Positions 49,957 through 62,500 of a stretch of DNA of 64,000 nt are shown one piece after another (the stretch's first letter is position 1; every line of letters starts with the position of its first letter). Location: positions 62,001-126,000 of the forward strand of contig KN817544.1 of NCBI GenBank assembly GCA_000827495.1, written 5' to 3'. Position numbers and translations under genes: made by a program. The notes beneath the pieces were generated by a model. That model was not told the DNA's origin. It ran no database searches and worked only from the letters and a program-made list of their open reading frames with translations. Source of the stretch: Hypholoma sublateritium FD-334 SS-4 (lineage: Eukaryota; Basidiomycota; Agaricomycetes; Agaricales; Strophariaceae).

Positions 49957-51454
49957 TTACATTCCATTATCCTCAAAGCCAGGCGGGAAAAACAGAAAGC
50001 GAACCGTCTCCTCGTTCTGCTTCCCCTTTTCACTACTATAAAGCGCGCTGGGATCCGAACTGCCCAGTGGCTTGCGTTGGCGTGGAGGATGTTCCGTCTC
50101 ACGCATGGCAATCTTCAGTCGGATCAACTGGTCGGGCTTGTAGGGGTACTGTGGCTGTTGGGCGTTGGCATTTCGGTCCCGCGCTGGCAGGTTTGGTGAT
50201 GGAGAGGAAGGTGTGCTTGGAGATGTGTTGGCGGAAGGGTTTTGGGCGTATTGTATGAGGAGATCGAGGAACGTGTGTGCAAAGTCTAGGGAAAATAGAT
50301 AAGTAATCAGCAGTTTGACGTTAAAGACCGTGCTGCATACCTTCGAGATCTGAAGGCTTAGTGTGATAGGCTTCTTGCGAATTTGTGGTAAGGCTTTCGG
50401 CAAGTTCTCGAGGGGGTACTTCTCCTTCTCGCCTTGGAGGTGGGGCTTGCTCAAATGATAGTAACAGGGCTGAGACGAATATGCTCCCCAAAGCAATCGT
50501 ATGTGGTGGGTATATCAGTGGGAGGAATGTTCGATAGCTGCGAGCACGATGAATTAGTGTCAATCTCAGAGTGGGGGGGGGGAGTGAAATGGCATACCTG
50601 TCAATGGAAATCCGCCAAGCAAGTTTGGTGACCGTTTTCGAAGCTTGAAACCGGTGAGTACGGGCGAGTATGAGCAAGTTCCGAAACTACCTTGCAGTTT
50701 CTTCCCAAATTTGATAACATACGGGAATGGCATCCGTGCCGTGAAGTTGAAGCATATTGTCTCTAAGACGAGTCGTTCGATTGCCAAAAGGTGTTGTCGA
50801 TCAGCTTCAACAATCTAATAGTTATAGTTTTGTCTCTCGAAACACACATTTGAGCTGGAAGCATTCGTACCGCAGGGTTCATGGTGTCGATATCCACCTC
50901 TCCGTTCGGATTTTTTGATTTTGCGGCAAGCTCTGGATGGCGAATTGAATATGCCGCTGCAAGCAGCTCGCGAGGTTTCTTCAGCGTGTCGTGTTCTTTA
51001 GTAGATACATAGAGGGCAGCAAGGGCGACGTCCTTGACCGACAATGAGTTCTAAGTGTGAGAATGTCGAAAACAAAACTACCTGGTAATGAAGGCCCTTC
51101 CGCGAAAAAAATAGATGAAAACGGTTATACAAAGCTTGGCCTGTCGCTATAGTCCGTCTTGGACTGTATTTCAGAAGGAAAGGAGCAGCGTTAGACGGTA
51201 TATGATGTGTTATTGGAGACTCACAATCCCACTCGTGCCCCAATCGTCTCCAGAAACGTGCAGGCGCTCTGGCGCACCTTCTCCTCCTGCGTGACTGATT
51301 GCTTACCCCTGTGTTTTTCCAAGAGATACTCGATCTCGGCTGGGGTAAAGTATGGGTGGTAGTACTTCGACGATGATGCTGGCATCTGAGAAGGCGTGTT
51401 GGAACCCTGCGGGTCTTTTGTTCTCCCGCTGCGCGCATCTGTCGATCGTGGCAT
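49957..51454 (-). CDS. CTK2: CTD-kinase cyclin subunit, Ctk2 type
   Basis: Cyclin partner of the kinase that phosphorylates Ser2 of the RNA polymerase II tail. The start MPRSTDARSGRTKD leads to SSSKYYHPYFTPAEIEYLLE. Spliced exons follow: SACTFLETIGARVG, RTIATGQALYNRFHLFF, LSVKDVALAALYVSTKEHDT (the first cyclin box), KPRELLAAAYSIRHPE, RQHLLAIERLVLETICFNF, MPFPYVIKFGKKL, then TIALGSIFVSALLLSFEQAP (the second cyclin fold). The C-terminal tail is Pro/Ser/Gln-rich and ends with FFPPGFEDNGM. About six introns; roughly 380 aa. An in-frame Met six codons earlier (51,472) is an alternative start. It is a further nuclear transcription factor gene alongside SEN1 and SGF29. Confidence 0.8.
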
Positions 51455-51472
51455 TTCTCCGCACCAGTGCAA

Positions 51473-51929
51473 TTCGTAATGCGTTTATCAACGCCCGAGC
51501 TCCTGCGAATGGGATTAGAGGGTAAGTAATGTTGCACTTTTCCAGTTCGAAAATCGATTCAATGAGTATAGACGACAAATCGACGAGCAAACAAGCTAGG
51601 TGAGTGTTCGAGAATCGCGTTCTTTCTGTTACTGATCAGGTGACAACTCATTGGCGTTCCCCTAATTTGCCTCTTGCCTCTGACCACCATGTTGCATGTA
51701 GTCCACTGAGTCGCCTGTTGCTCAGATCCACTGGAACTCCGCCATGCGGAGGCTGTCCTTCGCAATCACCCAATGGACCATGGCAAAGCCAAACTTTGAC
51801 CACCCTCCGCATACCCTCCGTAATGTACCCTACTCAGCCCAGAATCCACTCCATCGTGACCTAGTCAGGACTAACCCAATTGCTGACGGTTTGCCTTCTT
51901 CAACGAAGTTAAGTCGCAAAAAGTTTGCC
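51473..51929. other. Intergenic region
   Basis: Upstream region of the cyclin gene. Short overlapping frames only; no supported gene. Confidence 0.35.
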
Positions 51930-52732
51930 CTGCCTTAACATTGCCCGCTGGATCATGGAGACATCTCCCGAGAGATCTACCGCTACACTCCGTCGTGGTT
52001 CTACCAATTGGCTAGGCATGTCAGCCTACTGTCGATCTTGTGTCTCGATCAATTTCTTCCGTGTAAACGACTTGGCTAAAGTTGACTATGCAAACACTGG
52101 GGAATCTCCTGGCCTCAATCAGCTGGCGAATACAAGGGTTTCATTTCTGCACACACACACTCTCTGTAATGTATCATTGTATGTGATACTTGAAATTCTC
52201 GTTCATTTCACTAACAGCCTTATATCGTTCCTATGGAAGGTGGGAGTAAACCTGCCAATATTCCATGCAATTAAAGGAACTGGGCCATTCATGACAAGTC
52301 TTCGTCTGCTCGCTCTTATTAGGACGTCAGCCAGGTGCTCCATCAATCACCGGAGTTCATGGAAGCAGGGATGGGAGCACTGCCTGAATCGTACTTCCCC
52401 AGGCTCCGCGATGAGTCTATTTCATCATGTTCTTTTCTGAAGACTTCCGCGAGGCGTGGCCGACAGATCGTTTAATTGCTCACTTAGATCAAGCTGTGGT
52501 TCTCGGTGAAAGATCTACCGGGTGTGTGGACGAGTGCATGGTCTCAGAGGGGTGGATATCCTAGATAACGAGGGGCATGTTCAAAGAACTGCCGAACGGA
52601 GAGTATCACAGCTGTAAGCTCGTAGAATAAATAGCTTCATTGCTCCAACTCTAATACCTCTACAGATCGCAACAACCTACTACGAGCGCTTACGCCATAT
52701 TTATTGCATTGTATACGCACAATGACAAGGAC
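51930..52732 (+). pseudogene. Decayed gene of unknown family
   Basis: Peptide-like stretches appear in shifting frames with stops: REIYRYTPSWFYQLARHVSL (about 51,970), VPMEGGSKPANIP (about 52,230), VLHQSPEFMEAGMGALPESY (about 52,335), FSEDFREAWPTDRLIAHLDQ (about 52,435) and MFKELPNGEYHS (about 52,577). The last joins across an intron with good splice signals (52,615-52,670) to RNNLLRALTPYL. The sense of each piece is natural protein-like sequence, but no single model can be made. I do not recognise the family. Best explained as a recently broken gene. Confidence 0.45.
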
Positions 52733-53632
52733 GCCTTTGGGGCTATGCCAATAAGGAGACGGCCTTTCGGAGTGGGTCCAGCCTGCAGGATAAAGACGGG
52801 TTCTGATCTGGCCCAAGTCCGCCCACTCCGTGGGGCTGGGACTACACGGGTCATTATAAATGACTGATTCAACAATTCCAATAGGGTGGCGGCGCCGGCG
52901 CAGTGTGCAAGTCCAATTGCGGACTCAACCTCTACGAACCCTTCAATGCTGTTCTGGGCACCGGGAATGGATGATTTTCGCTCGTCCATCGTAGCGAGAA
53001 GGCAGACGCCGCTCGGTAAGCAGAAGTTGTACAGAAGCTCATAAATACATCATAGCCTAACGCGATATTTAGGTATTGGAAAGCTTGCACGAAGAAAGAA
53101 TGAGGAAGAAGTTGAGAAGAAGTATTGATAAAATGAAGATGGCCTCCCTTCAACCCTTCGTGAACCTTTGAGTTTGGTATACGTATTGCTCAGGTCACCA
53201 CACAATCCAGTTACTAATACTATCATGTGGTCTTCAATGTTTACCCCTGTTCCCTACAAGAATTCCAGTCAAGACGAGATGGGCATCTCGACCGCCTTCG
53301 CGTCCAAAGTTAAAATAGTAGCAAGAGCTGGATGTAAGTGTTATAAAATCATCAACCTGGAGATTTTTCTACAAAATGCTAACACATGCAATAGCACCAA
53401 TTGCGCAGTAATCATCGCTCGACATTATCATGCCAAATTTTCGACGCTCGTCAATGTAGGTAAGTGGTAAGTACCAATAAGAGTTATTGCTATCGGATTA
53501 TAAGTAAATGTCATTTAGAATACAATTGTTCAAATGCGATCCGATGCCGGTTAGGTCAAGGTTTGGTAACAGGATTGTGAGCTGCGAAAGTCCTTAAGAA
53601 ACGAGGAAAGGGCTAGAAGGAACTGTATGCCA
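52733..53632. other. Region without a supported gene
   Basis: A minus frame of 99 codons (52,690-52,989) and plus frames near 53,168-53,470 show no recognisable features. They could be further parts of the decayed gene. Confidence 0.3.
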
Positions 53633-54173
53633 CTACTGGATGATCAATGTGATATTCTGAATCTCGGTGAACGGTTCAGGACCAGCCTGAAGCAAAATCA
53701 GTAAGTTTGGAGAGGTGGTCAAAACGTAGACTCACGCCTATCAAAGAGACATGAAACACAGCCAGCTGAGCAGGTCCTTTCGGGAGCGCCGCAGGTATGG
53801 TCACCGTGAAGTTCTGGTGGGGAGGTAGAGATGCAGGAGCGGTGGGCTGAAATTTTGGGCTGTAAGGCCCGTTGTAAAGAATGGAACCGAGAATGTCGGC
53901 AGGCGGAATGCACGTTGTATTATGGCATGAATTTATCGCAATCACTACTGCGACTTCCGTGGAAGCTGACAGCGTATCCTGTGAATTAGCGATGATCAGT
54001 CCAATTCCTGAAGGTTTTCACGAAGAGAGACGTACTGGCCGGTCAATCTCTACTGTGATACTCGAGCCCGCGGCAGCAGCTGTCCTGTCAGCCGGAAAAC
54101 CAACTGCAACGCGTTGCGCAGCTGCGCAACCAACAAGAAGAGCAGAGAGGAGAGCAGAGAGAGCGAGCTTCAT
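53633..54173 (-). CDS. Small secreted protein, 144 aa
   Basis: Three exons (54036-54173, 53736-53978, 53633-53686) with GT-AG introns of 57 and 49 bp give 144 aa. MKLALSALLSALLVGCAAA is a clear signal peptide, followed by QRVAVGFPADRTAAAAGSSI, then ITVEIDRPDTLSASTEVAVV, and a beta-strand-rich body (NFTVTIPAALPKGPAQLAVF, HVSLIGAGPEPFTEIQ). Two Cys sit close together (NSCHNTTCIPP) and could form one disulphide. The pattern of alternating strands resembles an immunoglobulin-like fold found in small secreted basidiomycete proteins. No catalytic motif; function unknown. A TATA box lies just upstream. Confidence 0.75.
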
Positions 54174-54234
54174 TATGTCGTTATAGTGTGAGACGGGATT
54201 GTTTGTTACTGGCCAGGCAAGGAGATTGAACGCG

Positions 54235-54242
54235 CTTATATA
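54235..54242 (-). promoter_or_regulatory. TATA-like box of the small secreted protein gene
   Basis: On the minus strand tatataag lies about 62 bases before the start codon at 54,173. Confidence 0.5.
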
Positions 54243-55105
54243 CGAAATGACCTTGGTCATATGGCTTCATTTGGCCGATGGCATTAGCACTGTTGTCGAA
54301 GCCCAGAAACTTCCTTTGACCCAATGAAGCCTAGGTATGCAGTGATAAAAATAGAACATAGTGGAGTTGAATGAAATCGGTGGATAATCATGCCCGCTTC
54401 TCATGTAAGTACAGCCAGTGTCGTCACAGAATGGAGTCTAGCCTGCAGCCCCGCTAGAACACGCCTGCGTATAAAAATAGGTCTATTCCAGCCCAAGGTG
54501 GCTGCGGCCCGCATCGGCGGTACTGCTCTATGTTCTTCTCGCGTATTGACACAGCTGTCACTGCTATAACTTGAGGAGACACAAAAACGAACGCAACTCA
54601 ATTCTGGGGTGTGACTTGCATTTGTACGATTTACGGTACAAATAGAATATTTTTTTCTCCTCAACTTCTTTTTAAGCTCTCCATCGGCACGAGGTGGTTA
54701 TTGATGGGTAGCGACAGCTTTCTCTGAGTCGTATGGAATCTCAGTGAACGTAATTTTCTGCCAAGCTTCAGGTATACCGACAGCAATTCCGAAAACCCGG
54801 AGGTATGTTTTTTCCCGAAGCAAGGACAGACTACAAAATCAAGAAAAAGAGAAGAGACGCGCAGGAACTTTAACGCTCTAAAATCAGGAGATATAGCGTT
54901 GAATATAGAGTTGATCAGATAGTGATTTTGGATTGGATTGCTCGTCAGGCCGTCCGGTGGGCGCGACTGCGCTGCATCATTAATAACACCGCACAATCAA
55001 GATGACCCATCCGGCCGTACGGGAAGCCAAACACTGGTACTGTAGCTAATGCGATTTTGCACTAGTTGTACAAACCCAAATAGTACTTCTCCTCCGTGTC
55101 TTTGA
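54243..55105. other. Intergenic region
   Basis: No supported gene. Two minus frames (54,401-54,664 and 54,661-54,996) are unlike known proteins. Confidence 0.35.
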
Positions 55106-55322
55106 CAGCTAATGGCAAAAACCTAGATACATTCGCAAAACTCTCTGTTTGCTGACAAAAGCCAAACAAAAGCCTTGTTTTGGCAATCACGACGCGTGAA
55201 CGCCCCATGCACCGAGCACCCGAGCCATGCTTCGCAAATCCATTACTATAATGAGACGACCGTGCAACGTTTGTCAGCAAACGAAGAAAAATGCAATGTA
55301 TCTAGGTTTTTGCCGTTAGCTG
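55106..55322. mobile_element. MITE-like element with imperfect terminal inverted repeats
   Basis: The left end (cagctaatggcaaaaacct from 55,106) and the reverse complement of the right end (cagctaacggcaaaaacct, ending 55,322) match for about 27 bases with one mismatch. Similarity continues less well to ttgctgacaaa, giving arms of about 53 bp around a 110-bp core. There is no reading frame for a transposase. Size (217 bp) and structure fit a miniature inverted-repeat element. No target-site duplication longer than a possible GA dinucleotide could be seen, so the class is not assigned. Confidence 0.6.
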
Positions 55323-56248
55323 GAATTCGTAAACAAATCAAGTGACCCAAACCTCACTCTTTAATATCCAGTTCTTCATCCTGCTGCTTAACATGCCGCA
55401 GAAAGGCGAGCAGAGGCACACGGCTGGCGCCGGTGTCTGCGCAGAACCAAACCACGCTTAGGGCTCATACGCTTTACATGCACATATTATACAACATTTC
55501 AGATGAAGATAGATAAATCCACTTCGTGATTCAATCACTTTACAGTGAATATGTATATTGATTTATACCTTTCCAAGTGACGGATGTAGCATTGATCTTT
55601 AGTTTCCGTCGATGTTGCTACCAGCTAGATGAATATGACTCGTATGCGCATCAACTGATTTTGTAGCTTCATCCTTTGGACCGACTAAGAGGTACTCCAG
55701 ACAGCGGAATCAGGCAGTGGGGCGATGCATCACTGAAACCAGCGCTGTAGATCACTCACCGAACCTATATTTGTCAATATGGTGCCCATTTATGGCAGTC
55801 AACATTCTTAAGATCTTGATTTTCGGATTTCCTGAAGATGTGTCACCAAAATTTAGTCATTGATTTGGCTGACGATTAGGTGCTTACTACTCCCATCAGC
55901 CAGAACGAATGGCGCGGCTATTTCTATGTCTGATTTCCGCGTCCTAGACACTGTCAATCGGCAAAACGATTGATTTTGTGGCCATTGCAGTGCCATTTTG
56001 TACTGATTCCCCACATCAACTGAACGCTCGCCTCACTACCCGGATGCCAACCATGGAAAATGCGCAGTTTATCGACAGAGGAGTTCGGCAAAGTGGACGG
56101 TTTGTGGTTTTGGGAGCGGTTGGATAGTCTATACGGTGCCGAAGCAAATACGTGGTCTATCGTATAAAAGCTCAGCAAGGTCACATTCAACAGCAACAAG
56201 AAACACACAACCAACTTACAACCAACACAAGCAACTAGCAAATAAATC
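55323..56248. other. Intergenic region before the hydrolase gene
   Basis: AT-rich; a minus frame (55,954-56,415) overlaps the next gene and has no domain. A TATA-like box is at 56,163-56,170. Confidence 0.35.
56163..56170 (+). promoter_or_regulatory. TATA-like box of the hydrolase gene
   Basis: tataaaag lies 79 bases before the start codon, followed by an AC-rich leader (caacaagaaacacacaacc). Confidence 0.5.
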
Positions 56249-57415
56249 ATGGCCACCAGCAACATCCAGCAGAAGCCTACCACCGTGGCGTACAAGCATA
56301 TTGGGGATGGCTTGCCCATATATTTCGATCTCCATGTTCCAGCCTCGATGTCGGGCGAAGAGCGCCTTGCAACAGTTATCTTTTTCCACGGCGGAGGCCT
56401 ACACGCGGGAAACAAGGATCTCGCTCCCGCTTGGTTGATACGTGAGTATATTTCCTGTTCTTCTATTGAATCTATCCAGATGATTAATCGAAATACATTT
56501 GGCAGAGCGTTCTCTTTCCCTTGGCTGCGCTTTCATCTCGGCCAATTATCAGCTTCTTCCACCTGCGTCGGGGCACGATATCGTCCAGGACATTCAGGAC
56601 CTTTTCGCGTTTTTGGCCAAAAATGAAATTAACGTTGATCAACGAGTATTCAGAGCCGATGTGAACAGAATTGCCGTCACTGGGTCCAGCTCTGGAGGCC
56701 ATTGCGCCTATCTGGCGGGTATGCACGTCTCTCCGAAGCCCAGAGCCATTGTCGGTATTTATTCTCCTGGAGGAAACCTATTGGTGAGTGTTGATTAAAC
56801 TGGCCGCTGAAATATCCTGTATACTTATTTACCTCTTCAAAGATCTCTCAGTACGTGAAGGAGAAGACGGCGCCGTTCATGATGGGCAGGCCCCTCGTCA
56901 ACCCGGCCGCCTTTGCCGATTTCATTTACCCATTCCCCGACGGCCCCTTGCCACCCACGTCGGACGTCCCCCTCGTTTTCGGAGGACCGCCTACCAGCCG
57001 CCGACCTGTGATGGCTGCCTTATACCTCCAACTCGGTATATACCTTGACTACTATACAGGGCAGCACGAGCCCAGTCTCAGTGCATCCTTCCGCGCAATT
57101 TTCGACAAGAACGGGTCTATCGACGAGTTGAAGGCGGCCATTCCGGAGCAGCATAGGCGCCTATTCCCACAGCTCGCCGTTGATGGCAATTGGCCGCCAA
57201 CGCTTTTGATGCATGGCACCGCAGACACAGCCGTCCTGCCCGAAGAATCCGATCATTTGTACTCGTTGCTGAAGGAGGCGAACGTCACAGCCGAGTTGTT
57301 GAAGATCCCGGGTGTAGAACATATGTTCGATTTGGCACCTGGCGCAGAGGCGAAGTGGGGGAAAGACTTTGATGCTGTCAAGGACTTCCTGGCGAAGCAT
57401 TTGCTGGTCGTTTGA
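56249..57415 (+). CDS. Alpha/beta hydrolase, HSL-like esterase
   Basis: Three exons give about 340 aa. Motifs: ATVIFFHGGGLHAGN with the HGGG oxyanion-hole motif; FISANYQLLPPASGHDIVQD; AVTGSSSGGHCAYLAG with the nucleophile Ser in a GxSxG box; LMHGTADTAVLPEESDHLYS with the catalytic Asp; and GVEHMFDLAPGAE with the catalytic His. All triad members are present. Introns lie after AWLI (56,441 to about 56,505) and after PGGNLL (about 56,784 to 56,841). It has no signal peptide, so it is probably intracellular. Close relatives act on small esters or lactones; the substrate is unknown. Start MATSNIQQKP is the only Met in frame near the HGGG. Confidence 0.88.
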
Positions 57416-59550
57416 GCTGGATGCGGACTTCTGCGTACTAGGACATTAGCATGGAAATGTATAACCGTCTGGACATGGTTGATCTCCTCTGTAACAATTA
57501 ATATTTATGTGAATTATGCAGGTTCCTGCAACTTGCAGGCAACTCGCAGACTCCGTCGAGTCAGCTGTGTATGATTGGGGTGTCACTTTCTGTCAAATGT
57601 GAAAAGGGGAGCACTGAGCCCCACGTCGGGGTCAGACAGGGGGCCATTCCCTGATCTGGTTGAAGTCTGCGTAAGAATTACTTGCACTCACCGGGGCCCG
57701 CCATCCCTTAACATTAATCTCGTCTTTTCAAGGATACTTTCGAGAAATGATAGACTTTATGACCAACGCACAGCGACTGTGTTACGAACCGAGTAGGATT
57801 ACTCACATAATACATATGTAGCTTGTGTACGGAGCAGAGAAGCCCAACGAACAATAACCCGATAGCCAATCAGAACATACATATCTATATCTCGAGCGGC
57901 TGATTATCAGTCTGGATCACCCCGGTTGCAGTGATGAGCCGTTTGCGCGGAGCTTCCTGCAGTTCTGCAGTTCTGCGCCAGATGTTTCTCCACTTATGTA
58001 CCCGGCGCGCCGGCAAGCCACAGTCGACATTGCCCGCAAGGAGAACAGGCCACAGATGCACAAACAGGAATAGGAAACCCAGCGTGAGCGTGAAGTGCAC
58101 ATCGAAGCAGTATTTGACAAAGAGGTGCCTCTGTCTGATTGATATGGTCGATTTGCCTTCTTTCGTACGCGATCATGGCACGCGAATGGCGCGAGCAGCG
58201 CGTGTATCCCAAGGATAGTCTGGGCGACTTGGGAAAATGACAGGCGAAGCTAAATTAACTTCGACGAGGGGCGCATGAGGGTTCGAACGAATTTGAACTG
58301 CTGTTACAAGAAAAATCTTGTCGACCTCGATCTACCGCGATGCCAGGAGGACATAAAGTTCCGGGACAAGATGAGCTCAAAGCGATACCTGGGTTTGAAA
58401 GCTTTGAGTAATAAGGTTCAGAATAAAAATTGGTGACGCTTTTGCGTGATTCTTGCATAGCTGTTTTTCGCACCGATACATGGCCTCGGATTTTGAGAGC
58501 CCATTCAATCCAAGTACCCATGTGCTGCCGCATTTCTCGGAGGATACCTGTGTGAGTCAACAGTCACACTGTGTTAGTGGTCCCTGGGGATTTGAGAAAC
58601 CTTTGTTTACGTGAAAGCGCCATGGACACAACTTTGTGCGAAGAGCGGGTACGGCAGAAGTTCTTATCAAGTTCAGTTATAACCGAAGCATAACCGAAGT
58701 ACCACGTACGCATGCTTGGGGGAGGGTTGATGATGGCGGAATTGGACATGTGCATGAAAAGCTTCAGGAAGTTGACTTTTGTACTCAAGGCTTGTCACCT
58801 TTTGGTCGTCCTCCGAGTCCGATTGAGGGTCGCACGTCGTCCACCTGATCAGCCGACCCTGGGCTGGCAAAATGACTGTCAGATTTGGTTGCGCCAAATT
58901 TGGTTGATACATAAACTATGTTTCGAGCCCGTGTGTCGCCCGTGTGCGGTTGAATTGTATATAAGTACGGCCGTGTGTGCTTCCAAGTTATAAGTATAAA
59001 CGGTGGAATAAAACGGACCGTTTGCGGTGGAGCGCTACTTATTGGCATGAACACGGTAACATTTTGACAACAGTGGAACAACAGGGCTCGGCCCTTGGGA
59101 GAGCTTGGGAGATTTCGGAGTCTGACACAGTTGTGGTCGTTGTTTGGCAACGTCTTCAATTTGTGTGCGCCCATGGCTTTTGTAGCCTTGTCTGTGCTTG
59201 GTGGATGTACGTGGCCCTCTTAAGATATTCCGGAAGTCCCAAGGGTACGGAGAAGCCATTTCGAGGGTATCGCTATCGATATTTGAATTACGTCCTTAGT
59301 CAGGCTTTGGCAGGAAGAAACATGAGGCATCTGTTTGCGCTTGCTTGCTTGGCATGGCGTTGTGATTACGTTGTTTGGCAGCATTTGGCCCTGTGCCTTC
59401 TGTGATTTGTCCCGAGTTTCTTGATTTTGGTGAACTCGCTTCAGCGTTTCGCCCACTTCGCCCTTTTCTTTCCCATACTGCTACTATCGCTTCTTTCTCC
59501 CTCAAATTTGCCCCTGGAATCCGAGCAGGTCTCGCCGCTTAGTTCGCAAT
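57416..59550. other. Long region without a supported gene
   Basis: A 71-codon minus frame (57,885-58,100) begins with a signal-peptide-like MHFTLTLGFLFLFVHLW, but its remainder is not convincing. A 142-codon plus frame (58,977-59,405) in a T/G-rich tract has no domain. The last 100 bases before 59,551 are C/T-rich and are probably the promoter and leader of the next gene. Confidence 0.35.
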
Positions 59551-62500
59551 ATGGCCACAGACGTTGACGCTGTTATGGAGCCTCCTTCTGTTCCACCTCC
59601 TTTATCCTCGCCGCTACCTCAACCCCAATCACGGTTGCGGCTAGGGAATAGCGAAAACCATAAGAATTTGAAGAGGCCCATTGGCGAACTTGAAAAGGTG
59701 TGTTTTCCTAAAATTCAACTCTCCAAAAGTTGGCCATGAATGATCACTCACACTTAGCCACCAGGAGCCCAACGCAGAAACCAGGTCTATCGAGGAACGC
59801 AACGTACGAATGCGTGAGGAGAAAGAGTGCGTGCTTCCTTTATTACGAAACGTATCCCTGCATCCTTTGTAGTGGTACGTCTTGTGTATCCGTTGTCTAA
59901 TAGTCCCTGTCCTCAGTCATTTACCCGAAGACATTGAAGATCTCAAGACACAGACCAAAATTAGTCCCAATGTACCCGCCCACCTGGACACAATTGCTGG
60001 CTCTAGTATTCAAGTAAGTGTTACTGTTCAACCCTTACATTATACCTTAACGGGCGTAAAATGCCATATGCATTGAACGCACTCTCGCCTTAAAATGCAC
60101 GTGCTGAAATGAACGTTTGTTGTTTTTAGACTCAAACGCGCAAAGCTGTTAATGGTGATGAAGCGCGTGGTCTCGTGAATGGCTCGTCGCTGAAATCAGG
60201 TCAAACACCGACAGGTTAGTCTTCAGCTATATATGTTGGCATTTTTATCAAACGGTTGACCACTAATATTTACAACTCGTGTTATCTTTTCTTCAATATA
60301 GGCCAACCTGCAACTGATAGTTCCGGAGATGTGGAGATGGAGAACGGAACCGGGACTAGCCTTAATTCCCAACATGCGTCGACATCCTCGCCCCAGCGTT
60401 CGTCAGGCCGGCGTGGCGGCGGCGGCGCAGTCGAGAACCACTCAAATCCCAGAAGGACTACTAGACAATCTGCTACAGGTATCCCTTCTCAGAAATCGAC
60501 CAAGGTATGAATATACTCTACCATATACTTGTGGTATCATTAACACATTACTTGAGTCTTCCGACGCCGGGAGTGCTCCTGCCTCAGAATCTTCCAAACC
60601 AACCACTAGTCAATCACAGCCTTCATCCTCGACTTTGGCGCATGCGCTCGGGCATGCCTCTTCGGCTTCTTCAGTTCCACCTCTTTCCAATGGAAAAGCT
60701 GCCTCTCCATCCTCATCCAATTCTTCGCGTGTAAACATCTCTCAGCACTCGCCATCAATGGAAAGCATCTTAAAAGTTGCCGAAGCAGCAGTTGCAGCGC
60801 AGAATGCTGCCAATCAAGCGAAGTTGGCAGCAATGAGTTACAGTGTTACCGACGCCACGAGTGACCCAAACCTCGATCCAAGTCTATTCTCCGATGCAAA
60901 ACAAGCGGCAGCCAAGGTAGGCGACGCAAATAGTGGCAATGTTGCGCAGGCAGATGCCACAAAACCTTCCCCTCCACATGTCGACACGAGCACGACCGAA
61001 TCCAATGCAACAGCTAGTAGTTCCGCCCCTGCACCTTCTAGTGCCACTACGTCATCCTCAAGTCTCAGCAATAACCCATACCTTAGTTTAAGCACGAATC
61101 TCCTTCCTCGTGGAACCCCGGGCTCTACAACACCGACCGGCCACCCTATGTTTATGCCTTATCCTCTTTTCTATCCTCCCGGTACCCCAGGAAACCCTAA
61201 TGGCCCTTCATACCCTATGCCTTACAACCCTTACTACTACCTTGCTGGACCAATGTCGGGGCCGAATGGCATGTATCCTCTGCCCGGTAACTTCACGCCG
61301 CCGCCCCAACAGCAACGCCCGCCGCACGGAGAACCACAGCGCGCAAAACCCAAACGACTAAAAACACACACAGTTACCACTAAGAGCTTCAGTATCCCGA
61401 TGGTTCCCCGTGACAAGAAAGGCAAGCCGATGTTGCCGCTGAATGTGGGCATCATGACTGTGATCAACCTCGGCGAGGTTTGCATGCGCGAGCATTTCCA
61501 CACGGAGAGATACATATTTCCCGTTGGCTATGAGGTGACAAGGTCAGTAAATCGATTTCCTGGACTATACATCGGGGGCTTACTCCTTTTGAATATAGAC
61601 GCTACCTGTCGACGGTGGACCCTACCATCGAAGTCGTGTATCATTGCACGATTCTTGACGGCGGCGATGGGCCCAAATTTCAGATCATCCCGTCCGATCG
61701 TCCGGACAAACCTATCATTGCTGGGACAGCAACAGGCGCGTGGTCGAATATTGTCAAGCAGGCAAACGCCATTAGAAATCGACAACATTCGAATTCAGTG
61801 TCTGGTCCAGACTTCTTTGGCCTTGGCCAGAACACGATCAAGCACCTAATACAGGAGCTGCCTAATGCTGACCGCCTCCGAGATTACGTCTGGCAGAACT
61901 TCGTTGAGGGAGGGTAAGTAGAACCTTTTACGTGCTGCACATCTCTGTTAATCATCGCCGCAATAGTCCCCTCGGCGGCCGTCACGCAGCGGTCATTCCC
62001 GCGTTGCCAGAAGAATACGACGCCTCGTTGCCTATTGGCGCCTACTATCCCAAGCGAGATACGAATTCTAATCCTAATCTACCGAGAGGAATGTCACATT
62101 ATCCACAACATATCATCGCGCAAGCGGAGGCCCAGAAACTCCAAAGATTAGCTGCCGAACAACAACAACAGCAGCAGCAGCAGCAGTCCATTGCCAGCAC
62201 ATCGGGTTCGGCTTCCACACCTGCCCTCACAACACAGCCTAATCTGCAACATGATCCTCCAAACATTATGCCCAACCTGGGGGCTACTACCGATACTTTG
62301 AACATTCAGCGGTATCAATCCCCACAGAACCAAGATCAATCACAGGGGCAGGGGCAGTCTGCCCCTGTTGCATCCGAGAAACGTGCGACTAGAAACAGCG
62401 CTGGGGGTGGTACAACTTCGCCTTCCGCAGCAGCTCGGCAAACTCGCGCGCGGGGGGGCCAGCACCAGCAGCCTGTGAATGGGGCTGAAGTTGGTACTCT

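Noticed and set aside
58268..58300. ggttcgaac B-box-like motif
   Set aside because: The bases either side do not form a T stem, and no upstream A box at tRNA distance was found.
58977..59405. 142-codon plus frame in T/G-rich sequence
   Set aside because: Trp/Tyr/Val-rich composition reflects base bias; no start context or domain.
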